Shown piece after piece: positions 43,105 to 52,557 of a stretch of 64,000 nt of DNA. The position numbers were made by a program, and so were the translations under genes. The notes under the pieces were generated by a model that was given only the letters and a program-made list of their open reading frames with translations, was not told the DNA's origin and did not search any database. Source of the stretch: DATMFV01 sp035555975 (GTDB lineage: Bacteria; Verrucomicrobiota; Verrucomicrobiia; Chthoniobacterales; Chthoniobacteraceae); assembly GCA_035555975.1 (NCBI GenBank), contig DATMFV010000008.1, positions 24,652 through 88,651 of the forward strand. Direction: 5' to 3'. Positions within the stretch are counted from its first letter, which is position 1; each line of letters opens with the position of its first letter.

Positions 43105-44556
43105 ATGATAACGATTCATCTCCCAGTCTGGAGTGCTGCCTGGCTCACCTTGTTATTGGCTGCGGCCATGCCTTGTCAAGGAGTCGAACAGGAAGTTTCT
43201 ACCCTGTCGGAGCCTGCGCCTACCGAAGGTGACGAAGCTCTTCTTGCCGATGATCCCCTGCCTGAGGCCGATCCTTCCGGGGAGGAATTTTTGCCGCTGG
43301 AAAGCGAGGACGATCCGCTCTTCGGGGACCTCCTCCATCCCGGCGGCCCGGAAGATGCAGAACCGGAGCCGGTAGCCGAGGCGGCTGACCCGGCGCCCGC
43401 CGATGACAAGATCGTCGATCATGACAAGGAGAGAGGTTGGCTTGGCAATATCCATCCCTATTTTCACCTCGGCGGATACTTCGATGACAATGTCTTTATC
43501 GATGACCGCGACCGCCAGGCGGACTTTGTCAGCGTCGTCGGTTTCGGCTTACGTCTGGGCCTTGGAGAGGTGACTCCGCCGCTGGACGAACTGCGGACCC
43601 GGCGAAACGTGCCGCTCTTGTACACCACTCTGCCGCGAACGTCGGGAAACTTCCTCTTTGCCGACTATTCCGGGCAGTATGAGTTCTTTGCCGATCACTC
43701 GGAGCTTAGCGCCTATGATCAGGATGCGCTGTTGAGCACCGGGTGGACCGACGGAAAGTTATCCCTCGGGCTGACGGCGCGGTTTCGCTCCCTGTCCACG
43801 CCTGACATTGATGCGGGAGGGCGGGTCCGCCGCTATATCTTTGATGTGGGGACCAACGTCTATTACGAGTTGAGCGGTAAAACGTCGTTTGAGTCTGACC
43901 TGGCCTATCGCAACACGCAGTACCCCGGCCTGGTTGACTCCAGCGAGCTGATCAATGAAAACTGGGTCAATTACCAGATCACGCCAAAGATAAAGATCTC
44001 GCCGGGGATCGGCCTCGGCATCCTGATGATTCATGGGTATGGCGAACAGCCGTACGGACGCCTGCTGATACGCGCCCTCTACGAGTACTCCGAAAAGTTA
44101 TCCTTTCACGGAAGACTCGGCCTGGAGTATCGCGATGTGGAACGCGGGTCAGGGTTCAGGAACAACCCGATCTTCACGTTGGGCGCAACTTATGAGCCGC
44201 GGGATGGCACCACGCTCTTTCTGGAGGGCTATCGATATGCGGAGGCATCCGCACTACTGTCGGGAGCGGATTATACAGTCACCGGCGTGGAGGGAAGGAT
44301 TCGCCAACGTTTTCTCGAGCGCTTCTACCTGACCTTTACGGCGGGTTATCAGAACCTCGACTATCATCTTGTTTCTGACGACGCCTCCCCCGGGCGCGTA
44401 GACAACTACTTCTTTGGACGGGCAGCAGTGGCATTTGACATCACCAAATGGTGCAACGCCGAAGTATTCTACCTGCACCAACGAGACGCTTCCACTCATT
44501 CAGGAAATTCATTCAATAGCAATCAGGTGGGAGTCGGGCTTGATTTTTCCTTCTAA
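43105..44556 (+). CDS. outer-membrane beta-barrel protein of the exopolysaccharide cluster
   Basis: Exported protein of 483 aa. It has a signal peptide (SAAWLTLLLAAAMPCQGVEQ), a Glu/Asp/Pro-rich linker at about 25-120, then a barrel of alternating aromatic strands (FHLGGYFDDNVFIDD, YEFFADHSELSAYDQDALL) ending in VGLDFSF, a typical outer-membrane C-terminal Phe. ATG 43105 fits the signal peptide. Barrel proteins of this sort accompany exosortase-linked exopolysaccharide clusters and may take part in export or surface attachment. The stop codon TAA at 44554-44556 is also the duplicated target base triplet of the mobile element that follows. Confidence 0.8.
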   Translation: MITIHLPVWSAAWLTLLLAAAMPCQGVEQEVSTLSEPAPTEGDEALLADDPLPEADPSGEEFLPLESEDDPLFGDLLHPGGPEDAEPEPVAEAADPAPADDKIVDHDKERGWLGNIHPYFHLGGYFDDNVFIDDRDRQADFVSVVGFGLRLGLGEVTPPLDELRTRRNVPLLYTTLPRTSGNFLFADYSGQYEFFADHSELSAYDQDALLSTGWTDGKLSLGLTARFRSLSTPDIDAGGRVRRYIFDVGTNVYYELSGKTSFESDLAYRNTQYPGLVDSSELINENWVNYQITPKIKISPGIGLGILMIHGYGEQPYGRLLIRALYEYSEKLSFHGRLGLEYRDVERGSGFRNNPIFTLGATYEPRDGTTLFLEGYRYAEASALLSGADYTVTGVEGRIRQRFLERFYLTFTAGYQNLDYHLVSDDASPGRVDNYFFGRAAVAFDITKWCNAEVFYLHQRDASTHSGNSFNSNQVGVGLDFSF

Positions 44557-44653
44557 GAGGCTGTCAAAGAATGGTCTTAACGGCCTCGGAGTGCCTGCTT
44601 TAGAGGCAAAAAGAGGCGCTCCATGGTCTCCGAAGGACCTTTTTCACAGCCTC
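44557..44653 (+). mobile_element. MITE-like element, copy 2 (97 bp, internally deleted)
   Basis: Ends GAGGCTGTCAAAG and CTTTTTCACAGCCTC match the other two copies, but about 67 bp of the middle are missing. It is flanked by TAA at 44554-44556 and TAA at 44654-44656. The left TAA is the stop codon of the barrel gene, so the insertion did not disturb it. No coding content. Confidence 0.82.
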
Positions 44654-44725
44654 TAAGCCCCGGTGCGAGTGGACCCGGCGGCGGATGACGCCCGGATCTC
44701 ACGACGGTTAGATGGGAGGTTTCTT

Positions 44726-45331
44726 ATGAATGCAGTATCATCATTCTCTTTAAGGCTGGCACTGAGTGCCGGCATGGTATGGGGCTCCGTACTCGGCAGC
44801 GCCGCGGAACCGGCGGCTTCACGCCGGGTAAGCAACTATAACCTGCGGCCCCATGATGTGATTGAGATCAAGGTCTTCCAGGAAGATGACCTTCATTCCG
44901 TCCTCCGCATCTCGAAGGACGGGGTGATCAATTTCCCCCTTGTCGGTGCGGTCAGAGTGGCCGGGAAGAGCCCGCAGGCTGCGGCGGAAACGTTGCGCGC
45001 GATGCTTTCCAGAGGTTATCTGGTCAATCCCCAGGTGAGCGTAACGGTCAGGGAATTTTTCAAGCTCCGGTTCACCATTCTCGGCGAAGTGCAGAAGCCG
45101 GGGGCGTACGAGCTGCCGGACCACGACGGAATCGGGCTGCTTGAAGCGATCGGCATGGCGGGAGGTTACACCCGCATTGCCGAGCCGGCGAAGATCACCC
45201 TGAAAAGGGTAATCAACGGCAGGGAATCGGTTGTAAAACTCAATGCCAAGAGAATGGCCCGGGAACAGGGCGGCGGGTCCGTCGATATCAGGCCCGGGGA
45301 TGTCATTACGGTGGGTGAACGTTTATTCTAG
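44726..45331 (+). CDS. polysaccharide export protein (Wza-like)
   Basis: Periplasmic/outer-membrane export subunit of 201 aa. It has a signal peptide (LALSAGMVWGSVLGSAAEPA), a Poly_export domain (YNLRPHDVIEIKVFQEDDLHS, RISKDGVINFPLVGAVRV) and a SLBB-type domain (FTILGEVQKPGAYELPD). It is shorter than E. coli Wza and lacks its C-terminal outer-membrane helix region. ATG 44726 has the ribosome site GGGAGG 6 bp upstream. It lies 2 bp before the Wzc-like gene and works with it. Confidence 0.88.
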   Translation: MNAVSSFSLRLALSAGMVWGSVLGSAAEPAASRRVSNYNLRPHDVIEIKVFQEDDLHSVLRISKDGVINFPLVGAVRVAGKSPQAAAETLRAMLSRGYLVNPQVSVTVREFFKLRFTILGEVQKPGAYELPDHDGIGLLEAIGMAGGYTRIAEPAKITLKRVINGRESVVKLNAKRMAREQGGGSVDIRPGDVITVGERLF

Positions 45332-45333
45332 TT

Positions 45334-47493
45334 ATGAAAGCCAAAGATTCATCGCGTTTCGGAGAGAAGATGGGAAGCGACCTTCGCACCATCATGGATA
45401 CCCTGAGGGAAAATATCCGCCTGGTGATCCTATGTGTGGCAGCCGCACTTTTGCTGGGCACGGTCTACGTGTTGCGTACGCCGCCAAGTTATCGGGCCGA
45501 GGCCGTTCTGCAGGTTGAACAGGAGGAGCGGGGAATTACATTGAATGGGTCGGGAGGGGAAGACCTGAGATCGCTGGAAGTGCTGCTGACCATTGAGCAG
45601 AGCCTGACCAGCCCCGGCCTGTTAATGAACGTCATCAGGGCAGGCGGCCTGACGCACGACCGGACGTTTCTCCCCGAAGTCACACGGCCCGCCTCCGAAG
45701 AAGCCCTGCAGGAGGCTTTGGCCAAAAAGATCCGCGCCAGGGTTCGGTCGGGGTCGCGTCTGATCGATCTATGGGTGGAAGATCGGGACCCCAGGCTGGC
45801 AAAAAAGATCGCCTATCTGGTCATCGAACAGTTTGTCCGGCAGGGTTTCAGGGCACGCGTCAAGTTCGCGCAGGGCGAGCACGCCTTCATGATGGAAGAG
45901 GCTGGGCGGTTGCGTGAAAAGCTCGAGAAGTCTGAGGAGGCCTTGCAGGAGTACCGCGAACAGACGCACTCGGTTCTGCTTGAAGACAAGGAGAACATCG
46001 TCGTTGGGAAACTCAAGGAGATGAACCGCCGCGTCACCGAAGCGAATGCCGCCCGGCTGCGCCTGGAGACCGATCACGCCCTGCTTGAACAGATGTCCCG
46101 CAGCAAGCCGGAGCGTTTGCTCACGGTGGCAAGCGTCGCCGCCTCGGCGCCGGTGCTGGAACTTCAAAGGAACATCCAGCTCAAGGAGGCGGAGATCGGC
46201 ACCCTCGGAAAACGCTACAAGCCGTTGCATCCCAGGTATATCGCTGCAACCAGCGAACTCGCGGAACTTCGGGAAGGGCTCGATCGTGCGGTGATCAAGG
46301 GCGCGGAAGGCGTGGAGCAGTCCTACAGGACGGCGCTGGCGACCGAAGCGGAACTGGAAAGGGCATTGAAGGAACAGGAAAAACTCGCCCTGGAACTGAG
46401 CCGGAAGACCATTGCCTATACGACCCTCAGTTCGGAAGTCGCTTCGGACCGCGCTCTATATGAGGCCGTTCTCAAACGCCTCAAGGAAACTGATATTACA
46501 CGCAACATTGTCCGCAATGCCGTCAGAGTCGTGTCGCCGCCGATGGCGCTTGATCACCCGGTGCAACCGCGAAAGGCACGGGTCATGGCGCTCGCGTTGG
46601 TGGGCGGCCTCGGCATCGGTTGCGGGCTGGCGTTGCTGGGCCGTTCGATGGACCGCTCGCTGCGAACCGTGGATGAAGCGGAGCAGCTTCTCGACGAAGT
46701 CCCGGTGCTCGCCGTGGTGCCGCTCGCCCGGCGGGTTCGTTCCTTCTGGGATGGGGTGCCGCTGGTTTACGATCCCGCGTCGGCCACGGCCGAGTCGTTC
46801 CGGACCTTGCGCGCCTCCCTGTTCCTGATGAACCGGGGCGGACGGGGGCGGACGGTTCTCTTTACAAGCGCCGTTCCCAACGACGGGAAGAGCTTCTGCG
46901 CCATCAACACCGCAGTCGCCCACGCCCAGCAGGGCGTCTCGACGCTATTGATCGACGCCGACCTCCGCCTCCCTTCGGTCGGGCGCATCTTCTTTGGCGA
47001 GAAGGAGATGGCCGGCCTGTCCGAGGTGCTTTCCGAAGGACGTTCGCCCGGGGGGCTGGTGCTCTCCTCCGGGATCGAAAACCTCTCCATTCTTGGAGCC
47101 GGCGCCAAGGCGCGCAAGGCGGCGGAACTGCTCGCCCGGGGAGGCATCGAACAGGTCATCCATTGGGCGGCGCGCAACTACCAGTGCGTCGTCATCGATA
47201 CGGCTCCGGTCAACGCCGTGAGTGATACGCTATTGATGGTCGGGCACGTGGAGACGACCTGTCTGGTGGTCCGGGCCAACAACACTTCCGCCGACGACGT
47301 GGCGGTCGCCTATCGTAAACTCTGCAAGGCGGGAGCCGTCATGGGCGGCTTCGTCTTCAATGGCGTCCGGCGTTTCCGCGTCGACGACTATTCCGGATAC
47401 TACCACGCGTATCGGGGCGACCAGCTTGAATCGACATGCGTGGCGGAGCTTGCCGACGCCGGAGGCCGTAACGGACAGCACCCGCTTTCCTAG
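45334..47493 (+). CDS. Wzc-like chain-length regulator with tyrosine autokinase domain
   Basis: Inner-membrane co-polymerase of 719 aa. The Wzz-like part has TM1 at about 29-48 (LVILCVAAALLLGTVYVL), a long periplasmic coiled coil at about 180-370, and TM2 near 420-435. The cytoplasmic BY-kinase domain has Walker A (SAVPNDGKS) near 510, A' (LLIDADLRLPS), and Walker B (CVVIDTAPV) near 619. A C-terminal tyrosine cluster with Y686, Y689, Y690 and Y693 in VDDYSGYYHAY is the likely autophosphorylation site. It would control chain length and export with the preceding Wza-like protein. Confidence 0.9.
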   Translation: MKAKDSSRFGEKMGSDLRTIMDTLRENIRLVILCVAAALLLGTVYVLRTPPSYRAEAVLQVEQEERGITLNGSGGEDLRSLEVLLTIEQSLTSPGLLMNVIRAGGLTHDRTFLPEVTRPASEEALQEALAKKIRARVRSGSRLIDLWVEDRDPRLAKKIAYLVIEQFVRQGFRARVKFAQGEHAFMMEEAGRLREKLEKSEEALQEYREQTHSVLLEDKENIVVGKLKEMNRRVTEANAARLRLETDHALLEQMSRSKPERLLTVASVAASAPVLELQRNIQLKEAEIGTLGKRYKPLHPRYIAATSELAELREGLDRAVIKGAEGVEQSYRTALATEAELERALKEQEKLALELSRKTIAYTTLSSEVASDRALYEAVLKRLKETDITRNIVRNAVRVVSPPMALDHPVQPRKARVMALALVGGLGIGCGLALLGRSMDRSLRTVDEAEQLLDEVPVLAVVPLARRVRSFWDGVPLVYDPASATAESFRTLRASLFLMNRGGRGRTVLFTSAVPNDGKSFCAINTAVAHAQQGVSTLLIDADLRLPSVGRIFFGEKEMAGLSEVLSEGRSPGGLVLSSGIENLSILGAGAKARKAAELLARGGIEQVIHWAARNYQCVVIDTAPVNAVSDTLLMVGHVETTCLVVRANNTSADDVAVAYRKLCKAGAVMGGFVFNGVRRFRVDDYSGYYHAYRGDQLESTCVAELADAGGRNGQHPLS

Positions 47494-47511
47494 TGCCGCC
47501 TGCCTACAAGA

Positions 47512-48840
47512 ATGCCGCCACCTATGCAAACCGTCCTTCCCAATCACGCGGAGCGCATGGCATCCGGTTCGCCCGCGCGTCCATCGCATTCCCTTCAGTT
47601 CGCCCCTGCGGCGGCGCGATGGGCGCTGCTGGCGCTCCTGCTCGGCATCTATCTGGGGGGTATGCCCTATCTGGTCGTCATCTCTCCGGTCCTGCTCTAT
47701 GGGGCCTATCTTGTCATGATCAGCGCCAGCGCCATGGTGCTCGTCTCGGACTGGCCGTCGATCCGGGGCCTGCGGTGGGTCGCCCCCTACCTGGCGTGGG
47801 CGACCTTCTATTGCTATTGGGGGACGCTGGTGGCCCCTCCGGAGCTTTCGTTGGGCGAAGCCGCCAAGACATGGATGAAGGTGATGCTGGTCACCGGTAC
47901 GCTGGCGCTGGCGTTAAACAACCGGCGCACCCTTCGCCTCTTTGCCAACCTGGTCCAGGGCGCAGCAATGGTCAACGTCGCCATCGCCCTGTGGGAAGTG
48001 AAACACCCTGCCCTGATCGAAAAGCTGGCACGAGCCCACGACTCACTGGCAACCGCGTTCAACGTGGAGCGCCCCGCCGGGATATGGAGCAATCCCGATG
48101 CGGCTTCCTTTGGCTATCTCTTCGCCCTTCTGCTTTCCTTCTGGGGCCGCGGCCCGGTCGTATGGGCCGGGCGGCTGGCGTGCTTTGTCGGGATCTATCT
48201 TTCGGCATCGCGAACGGGAGCCTACGTGCTGTTGCTAGGCTGCCTCCTTCTCGCCGTGGGAAAGATCGGGAGGATGAAGTGGCGTCCCGGGGTGATCGCG
48301 GTCATCATCCTTGGGGCCATGGCGGCTGTCGGCATCGGATTGGCGGCGGTGAAGATGGCCCCCGCCGGCGCTTTTGATCTTTCACAGAACCGGAACGTCC
48401 TGCGCTTTGCGGACTTCCTCGAAACCGATGCCACGCGCAGCGGCGACCCCGGGCGCGTCGAGATCGCCCAGGCGGCCGCCGTGCAGGCATTTGAAGGGCC
48501 GTGGTATGGATACGGGCTATACACCTTCCAGATGGAGCCGAAAGATCCCCTCGCAGTACTTGATGTCGGCGCTCACAACCTGTTCATCACCGTTTGGGGA
48601 GAGACGGGCATCCCCGGAGCCGTCACCTTTTCCGTTCTTCTGGCGATAGGGCTCTGCCGTCTGGCGACCGTGCCGTTGAGCGGGAATGATCGGCTCCTTT
48701 TGACCCTCTTCTGGATGGGCTACCTGCTCATCGCATTGACCTGGCACAATCAGATGACTTCATTTGTCGGTATGCTCTACACCGCCGCGCTCTGGCACCT
48801 GCCCGGCGTTCTGGGGGAAGCGGGGATGGAACGCCAATGA
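47512..48840 (+). CDS. O-antigen ligase/polymerase-family membrane protein
   Basis: Polytopic membrane protein of 442 aa with about ten hydrophobic helices. It has the Wzy_C-type region RPAGIWSNPDAASFGYLFALLLSF and a large extracytoplasmic loop containing RVEIAQAAAVQAFEGPWYGYGL and DVGAHNLFITVWGETG. The H-N-x-x-hydrophobic and E-T-G pattern is typical of the O-antigen ligase superfamily. It would polymerise repeat units. It overlaps the flippase gene by 4 bp. Confidence 0.85.
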   Translation: MPPPMQTVLPNHAERMASGSPARPSHSLQFAPAAARWALLALLLGIYLGGMPYLVVISPVLLYGAYLVMISASAMVLVSDWPSIRGLRWVAPYLAWATFYCYWGTLVAPPELSLGEAAKTWMKVMLVTGTLALALNNRRTLRLFANLVQGAAMVNVAIALWEVKHPALIEKLARAHDSLATAFNVERPAGIWSNPDAASFGYLFALLLSFWGRGPVVWAGRLACFVGIYLSASRTGAYVLLLGCLLLAVGKIGRMKWRPGVIAVIILGAMAAVGIGLAAVKMAPAGAFDLSQNRNVLRFADFLETDATRSGDPGRVEIAQAAAVQAFEGPWYGYGLYTFQMEPKDPLAVLDVGAHNLFITVWGETGIPGAVTFSVLLAIGLCRLATVPLSGNDRLLLTLFWMGYLLIALTWHNQMTSFVGMLYTAALWHLPGVLGEAGMERQ

Positions 48841-50204
48841 ATACCGAATCTCCAGCCCGTTCCGGGCCGCGACCAGCAGAGGAGAGTACGAACCGGCGGA
48901 TCTTTACAACGGCTTTCATGCTCGCCGTCCTGACGCTGGCCGTCAAGGTCGTCTCCATGTTCAAGGAGATGGCGGTGGCAGCATGGTTCGGAACCGGCGA
49001 CGCGATGGACGCCTTTCTGATCGCCTTCCTGCTTCCCGCCTATGTGATCAATGTGGTCGCGGGGTCGTTGAATGCCGCTCTGATACCGATCCAGATCGAA
49101 GTACGGGAGAAGTTTGGCGAGCTGGCGGCCCATCACTTGTTTCGGAATGTCTCGGCGTTGAATTCAGGCATCCTGCTTCTGGCGATGCTTCTGCTCGCAA
49201 TGGCGGCCCCCTATCTGCTGCCACTCCTTTGCTCCGGTTTTGCCCCTGAGAAAGTGGCGCTGACGCAACGGCTCTTTTTTCTCCTGTTGCCGTGCGTACT
49301 GATGATGGGGCTGGCAACGAGTTGGGAAGCGCTGTTGAATGCCTGCGAACGCTTCCGGCTCGCCGCCATTGCTCCGGCAGCGGTGTCGGTCGGCGCACTG
49401 GGTGCGATCTGGTTCCTTGAAAGTCGTTGGGGCATCTATGCACTGGCGGCGGGCACCATCGGCGGGATGGTCGGTCAGCTTTTCCTGCTGGGCCATTCAT
49501 TGAAACGGCGGGGCTACCCGATCCTTCCTTCCTGGAACGGCTTGAACGCCAGCGTGCGCCGCGTCATGGGGCAATATGTCCCGATGATCGCAGGCTCGGT
49601 CCTTTTTTGCAGCATGATGCTGGTGGACCAGGCATTGGCCGGAACCCTGGCCCCGGGAAGCGTCTCCATGCTCAACTACGGCAACAAGCTGGTCGCGCTG
49701 GCGGTGGGAATCGGCACCACCGCGCTGGGAACTGCGGTACTGCCGTACTTTTCAAAAATGACTGCCGCGGCACACTGGCGCGGCATCCGCCATACGTTGA
49801 AAATCTATACCTGGCTGATCCTCCTGGTGACGGTCCCGGCCATGATCGCCGCCATCTACCTGTCAAGGCCGATGGTGGAACTTCTTTTCCAACGGGGAAA
49901 CTTCACTGCCGAAGATACCGTTGCCGTCAGTCGGGTGCAGCAGATGTTCCTTATCCAGATCCCGTTTCACAGCCTGAGCCTGCTTTACGTCAGGATGATC
50001 TCCTCGCTGAAAGGGAACCACCTCGTCATGTGGGGCGCAGCGCTAGGGTTCTGCGTCAACCTGCTTCTTGACCTCGTATTGATCCGTCCGATGGGCGTGG
50101 CGGGGCTCGCGCTCTCCACCAGCATGGTCTATCTCTTCATGGTATTCTATACGGCGATCATGCTCCGCCGGTGTTTGAAAAAGGCGGAAGGAGCGGCGAT
50201 ATGA
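48837..50204 (+). CDS. lipid-linked oligosaccharide flippase (MurJ/MviN-like, Wzx role)
   Basis: MOP-superfamily membrane protein of 455 aa with about 12-14 helices. MurJ-type signatures are visible, such as FKEMAVAAWFGTGDAMDAFLIAFLLP and ELLFQRGNFTAEDTVAVS. The real MurJ is usually encoded elsewhere, so in this cluster it probably replaces Wzx and moves repeat units across the inner membrane. ATGA overlaps link it with the ligase before and the transferase after. Confidence 0.87.
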   Translation: MNTESPARSGPRPAEESTNRRIFTTAFMLAVLTLAVKVVSMFKEMAVAAWFGTGDAMDAFLIAFLLPAYVINVVAGSLNAALIPIQIEVREKFGELAAHHLFRNVSALNSGILLLAMLLLAMAAPYLLPLLCSGFAPEKVALTQRLFFLLLPCVLMMGLATSWEALLNACERFRLAAIAPAAVSVGALGAIWFLESRWGIYALAAGTIGGMVGQLFLLGHSLKRRGYPILPSWNGLNASVRRVMGQYVPMIAGSVLFCSMMLVDQALAGTLAPGSVSMLNYGNKLVALAVGIGTTALGTAVLPYFSKMTAAAHWRGIRHTLKIYTWLILLVTVPAMIAAIYLSRPMVELLFQRGNFTAEDTVAVSRVQQMFLIQIPFHSLSLLYVRMISSLKGNHLVMWGAALGFCVNLLLDLVLIRPMGVAGLALSTSMVYLFMVFYTAIMLRRCLKKAEGAAI

Positions 50205-51355
50205 GACGGGTGGCCCTCGTCATCCATGCACTGGTTGGGGGCGGCGCGGAACGCGTCATGGCAATGATAGCCAATCATTGGGCAGGGGAGGGCCGCGAGG
50301 TGACGCTCCTGACGCTCGATGATGGGTCAACTCCTCCCTTCCACTCCGTCGACTGCCGGGTAGCCTGCCGCCCGCTGGGCATCGCCGGGGTCTCCGGCCA
50401 TCCGGGACAGTCCATCATCAACAACCTCCTGCGAATCTGTCGTCTCCGCGCCGCCCTGAAAGAGGCTGATCCCGAGGTGGTCATCTCTTTCATGAGCAGT
50501 GTCAACGTGATCACCCTGCTCGCAATGGCTGGAACCGGCATTCCGGTGGTCGTCTCCGAACGGGTCGATCCGCGCTTTCACCCCGTTGGCCGGGCCTGGG
50601 AAGTGTTGCGACGGCTGACCTATCGATCAGCTTCGCGGATTGTGGTTCAGAGTCATGCGGTGCGGGAGTTCTTTCCGGTGCCCCTCCGGAGGCGGGCGGT
50701 CGTCATTCCCAATCCGGTCGCAAAGTGTGCCGTGCAACAGGAATCCCTCCCGCATCGCCCCGGCCGTACCCTGGTAGCAATGGGTCGCCTGGAGGCGCAG
50801 AAAGGTTTTGACCTGTTGCTGCGCGCCTTCCGGGCGCTGGCTGTACGCCATCCCCAATGGCGCTTGGAGATCTATGGAGAGGGAAGTCTTCGAAAGGAAC
50901 TCGAAGCCGGAATTCGCGGATCGGGGCTTCAGGAGCAGGTTTTCCTATGCGGCATGACGCGGCAGCCCATGGCGATCTTTCGCCGCGCCGATCTCTTTGT
51001 TCTCCCTTCACGGTATGAAGGGTTTCCCAACGTGCTTTGTGAGGCCATGGCCTGCGGCGTCGCCGTGGTCTCGTTCGACTGTCCCAGCGGCCCGCGCGAC
51101 ATCCTGCGCCATGGCGTCGATGGATTGCTGGTGCCACCGGAAGATGTGGAGGCACTGGGGAATGCCATTGATCGCCTGATGAGAAACGACGCGGAGCGCA
51201 GGCGGCTTGCAGCGCGGGGCCGGGAGGTGACGGAACGCTTTTCGCCGGAGAAGATCATGGGACAATGGCTGACATTGACAGATGAAGTGATCGCGGAATA
51301 CAGATCTGCGGCGGGGAGAAGGCCGGGCAGGCGTTCCGCTACGATGTTTCACTGA
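50201..51355 (+). CDS. GT4 glycosyltransferase
   Basis: Cytoplasmic transferase of 384 aa with GT-B fold. The acceptor side is ALVIHALVGGGAERVMAM and the donor side is MGRLEAQKGFDLLLRAF and LFVLPSRYEGFPNVLCEAM, the GT4 E-x7-E-type region. ATG 50201 overlaps the flippase stop. It adds one residue of the repeat unit; donor unknown. Confidence 0.9.
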   Translation: MRRVALVIHALVGGGAERVMAMIANHWAGEGREVTLLTLDDGSTPPFHSVDCRVACRPLGIAGVSGHPGQSIINNLLRICRLRAALKEADPEVVISFMSSVNVITLLAMAGTGIPVVVSERVDPRFHPVGRAWEVLRRLTYRSASRIVVQSHAVREFFPVPLRRRAVVIPNPVAKCAVQQESLPHRPGRTLVAMGRLEAQKGFDLLLRAFRALAVRHPQWRLEIYGEGSLRKELEAGIRGSGLQEQVFLCGMTRQPMAIFRRADLFVLPSRYEGFPNVLCEAMACGVAVVSFDCPSGPRDILRHGVDGLLVPPEDVEALGNAIDRLMRNDAERRRLAARGREVTERFSPEKIMGQWLTLTDEVIAEYRSAAGRRPGRRSATMFH

Positions 51356-51357
51356 CT

Positions 51358-52557
51358 ATGCAAAAGGAGAACACTACCTTTCACGAGCATCGGGAGGAAG
51401 GAAGGATTGTCGGTCGATGCAGGGTGTTGTTTGTCATTCGCGCTCTCGCCTATGGCGGTGCCGAACGGCAGCTTATAGAGCTGGTGCGGGCCATGGACAA
51501 GGAACGTTTCCAGATCACGCTCGCGACGTTCTATAACGCCGGGAAACTGGGAAATGAAGCACGGGCCATTGCCGGCATCCGCGTGGTCTCGTTACATAAG
51601 AAAGGCCGATGGGACCTTGCCTCCTTTCTTTTCCGGTTTGTCAGACTGGTGCGGCAGATCCGGCCGGATATCGTCCATGGCTATATGGGAACTTCCAACG
51701 AACTCGCCCTGCTGGCGCGCTGGCTCATCGGCGCCCGCGCCGTCTGGGGGATCAGGGGCTCCAAGGCGAATCCCGATGTTTACCACGACTGGGTCCGCCA
51801 TCTCTCCCAGTGGACGGAGCGGAAACTTTCCCGCTTTGCGGACTGCATCATCGTCAACTCCAGGGCGGGACGGGATGACCACCTCCGGGAAGGCTACGAA
51901 GGCAGCCGGATGAAGGTGATCAGCAACGGAATCGACACCGCGCGGTTTATCCCTGATCCCCGTGCGGGGCTTGAGATCCGGCGGGAGTGGGAAGTGCCGA
52001 TCGGCACTCCGTTGATCGGCCTCGTCGCCCGCGTCGACCCGATGAAAGGGCATACCGTATTCCTGAAGGCCGCAGCCTTGATGGCCAGCCGGAGGCCGGA
52101 AGTCCGGTTTGCCTGTATTGGGGACGGTGCGCAATCCTACCGGGATCGCCTGATGGCGCTCTCGGAGGAGCTCGGTTTGCGGGATTGCCTCGCGTGGCAT
52201 CCGGCGCGGCGCGATATCGAAGCCGTCTACAACGCATTGACGGTGGTCACCTCCAGTTCCACCTTTGGCGAAGGGTTTTCCAATGTGGTCGGGGAGGCGA
52301 TGGCCTGCGGAAGACCTGTCGCGGCGACCGACGTTGGCGATGCAGCGATGATCGGCGGAGGACTGGCGGTGATCGTCCCGCGCGGCAGTCCGGAAAAGCT
52401 GGCCGGCGCGTGGGAACAGTTGCTGGACGAGCCCGCCGACGTTTCACTCGCCCGCACCACCATGGGCAGGGAGCGGATCTCTGCCGAGTATGGCATGGCC
52501 CGGCTGGCAGGGAGGACCGAAGCGGCCTTACTGGAGATCTTACCGTGCCAAAAATAG
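51358..52557 (+). CDS. GT4 glycosyltransferase
   Basis: Transferase of 399 aa with VLFVIRALAYGGAERQLIELV, VISNGIDTARF, LIGLVARVDPMKGHTVFLKA and SSSTFGEGFSNVVGEAMACG. It starts 2 bp after the previous gene. Its end overlaps the next transferase by 13 bp, so these enzymes are coupled. It belongs to the group often seen in exosortase-linked exopolysaccharide clusters; donor unknown. Confidence 0.9.
   Translation: MQKENTTFHEHREEGRIVGRCRVLFVIRALAYGGAERQLIELVRAMDKERFQITLATFYNAGKLGNEARAIAGIRVVSLHKKGRWDLASFLFRFVRLVRQIRPDIVHGYMGTSNELALLARWLIGARAVWGIRGSKANPDVYHDWVRHLSQWTERKLSRFADCIIVNSRAGRDDHLREGYEGSRMKVISNGIDTARFIPDPRAGLEIRREWEVPIGTPLIGLVARVDPMKGHTVFLKAAALMASRRPEVRFACIGDGAQSYRDRLMALSEELGLRDCLAWHPARRDIEAVYNALTVVTSSSTFGEGFSNVVGEAMACGRPVAATDVGDAAMIGGGLAVIVPRGSPEKLAGAWEQLLDEPADVSLARTTMGRERISAEYGMARLAGRTEAALLEILPCQK

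Noticed and set aside
48837..50204. The flippase as the housekeeping MurJ
   Set aside because: It lies within the exopolysaccharide operon with 4-bp overlaps on both sides, which favours a Wzx-type role, though sequence alone cannot exclude MurJ.
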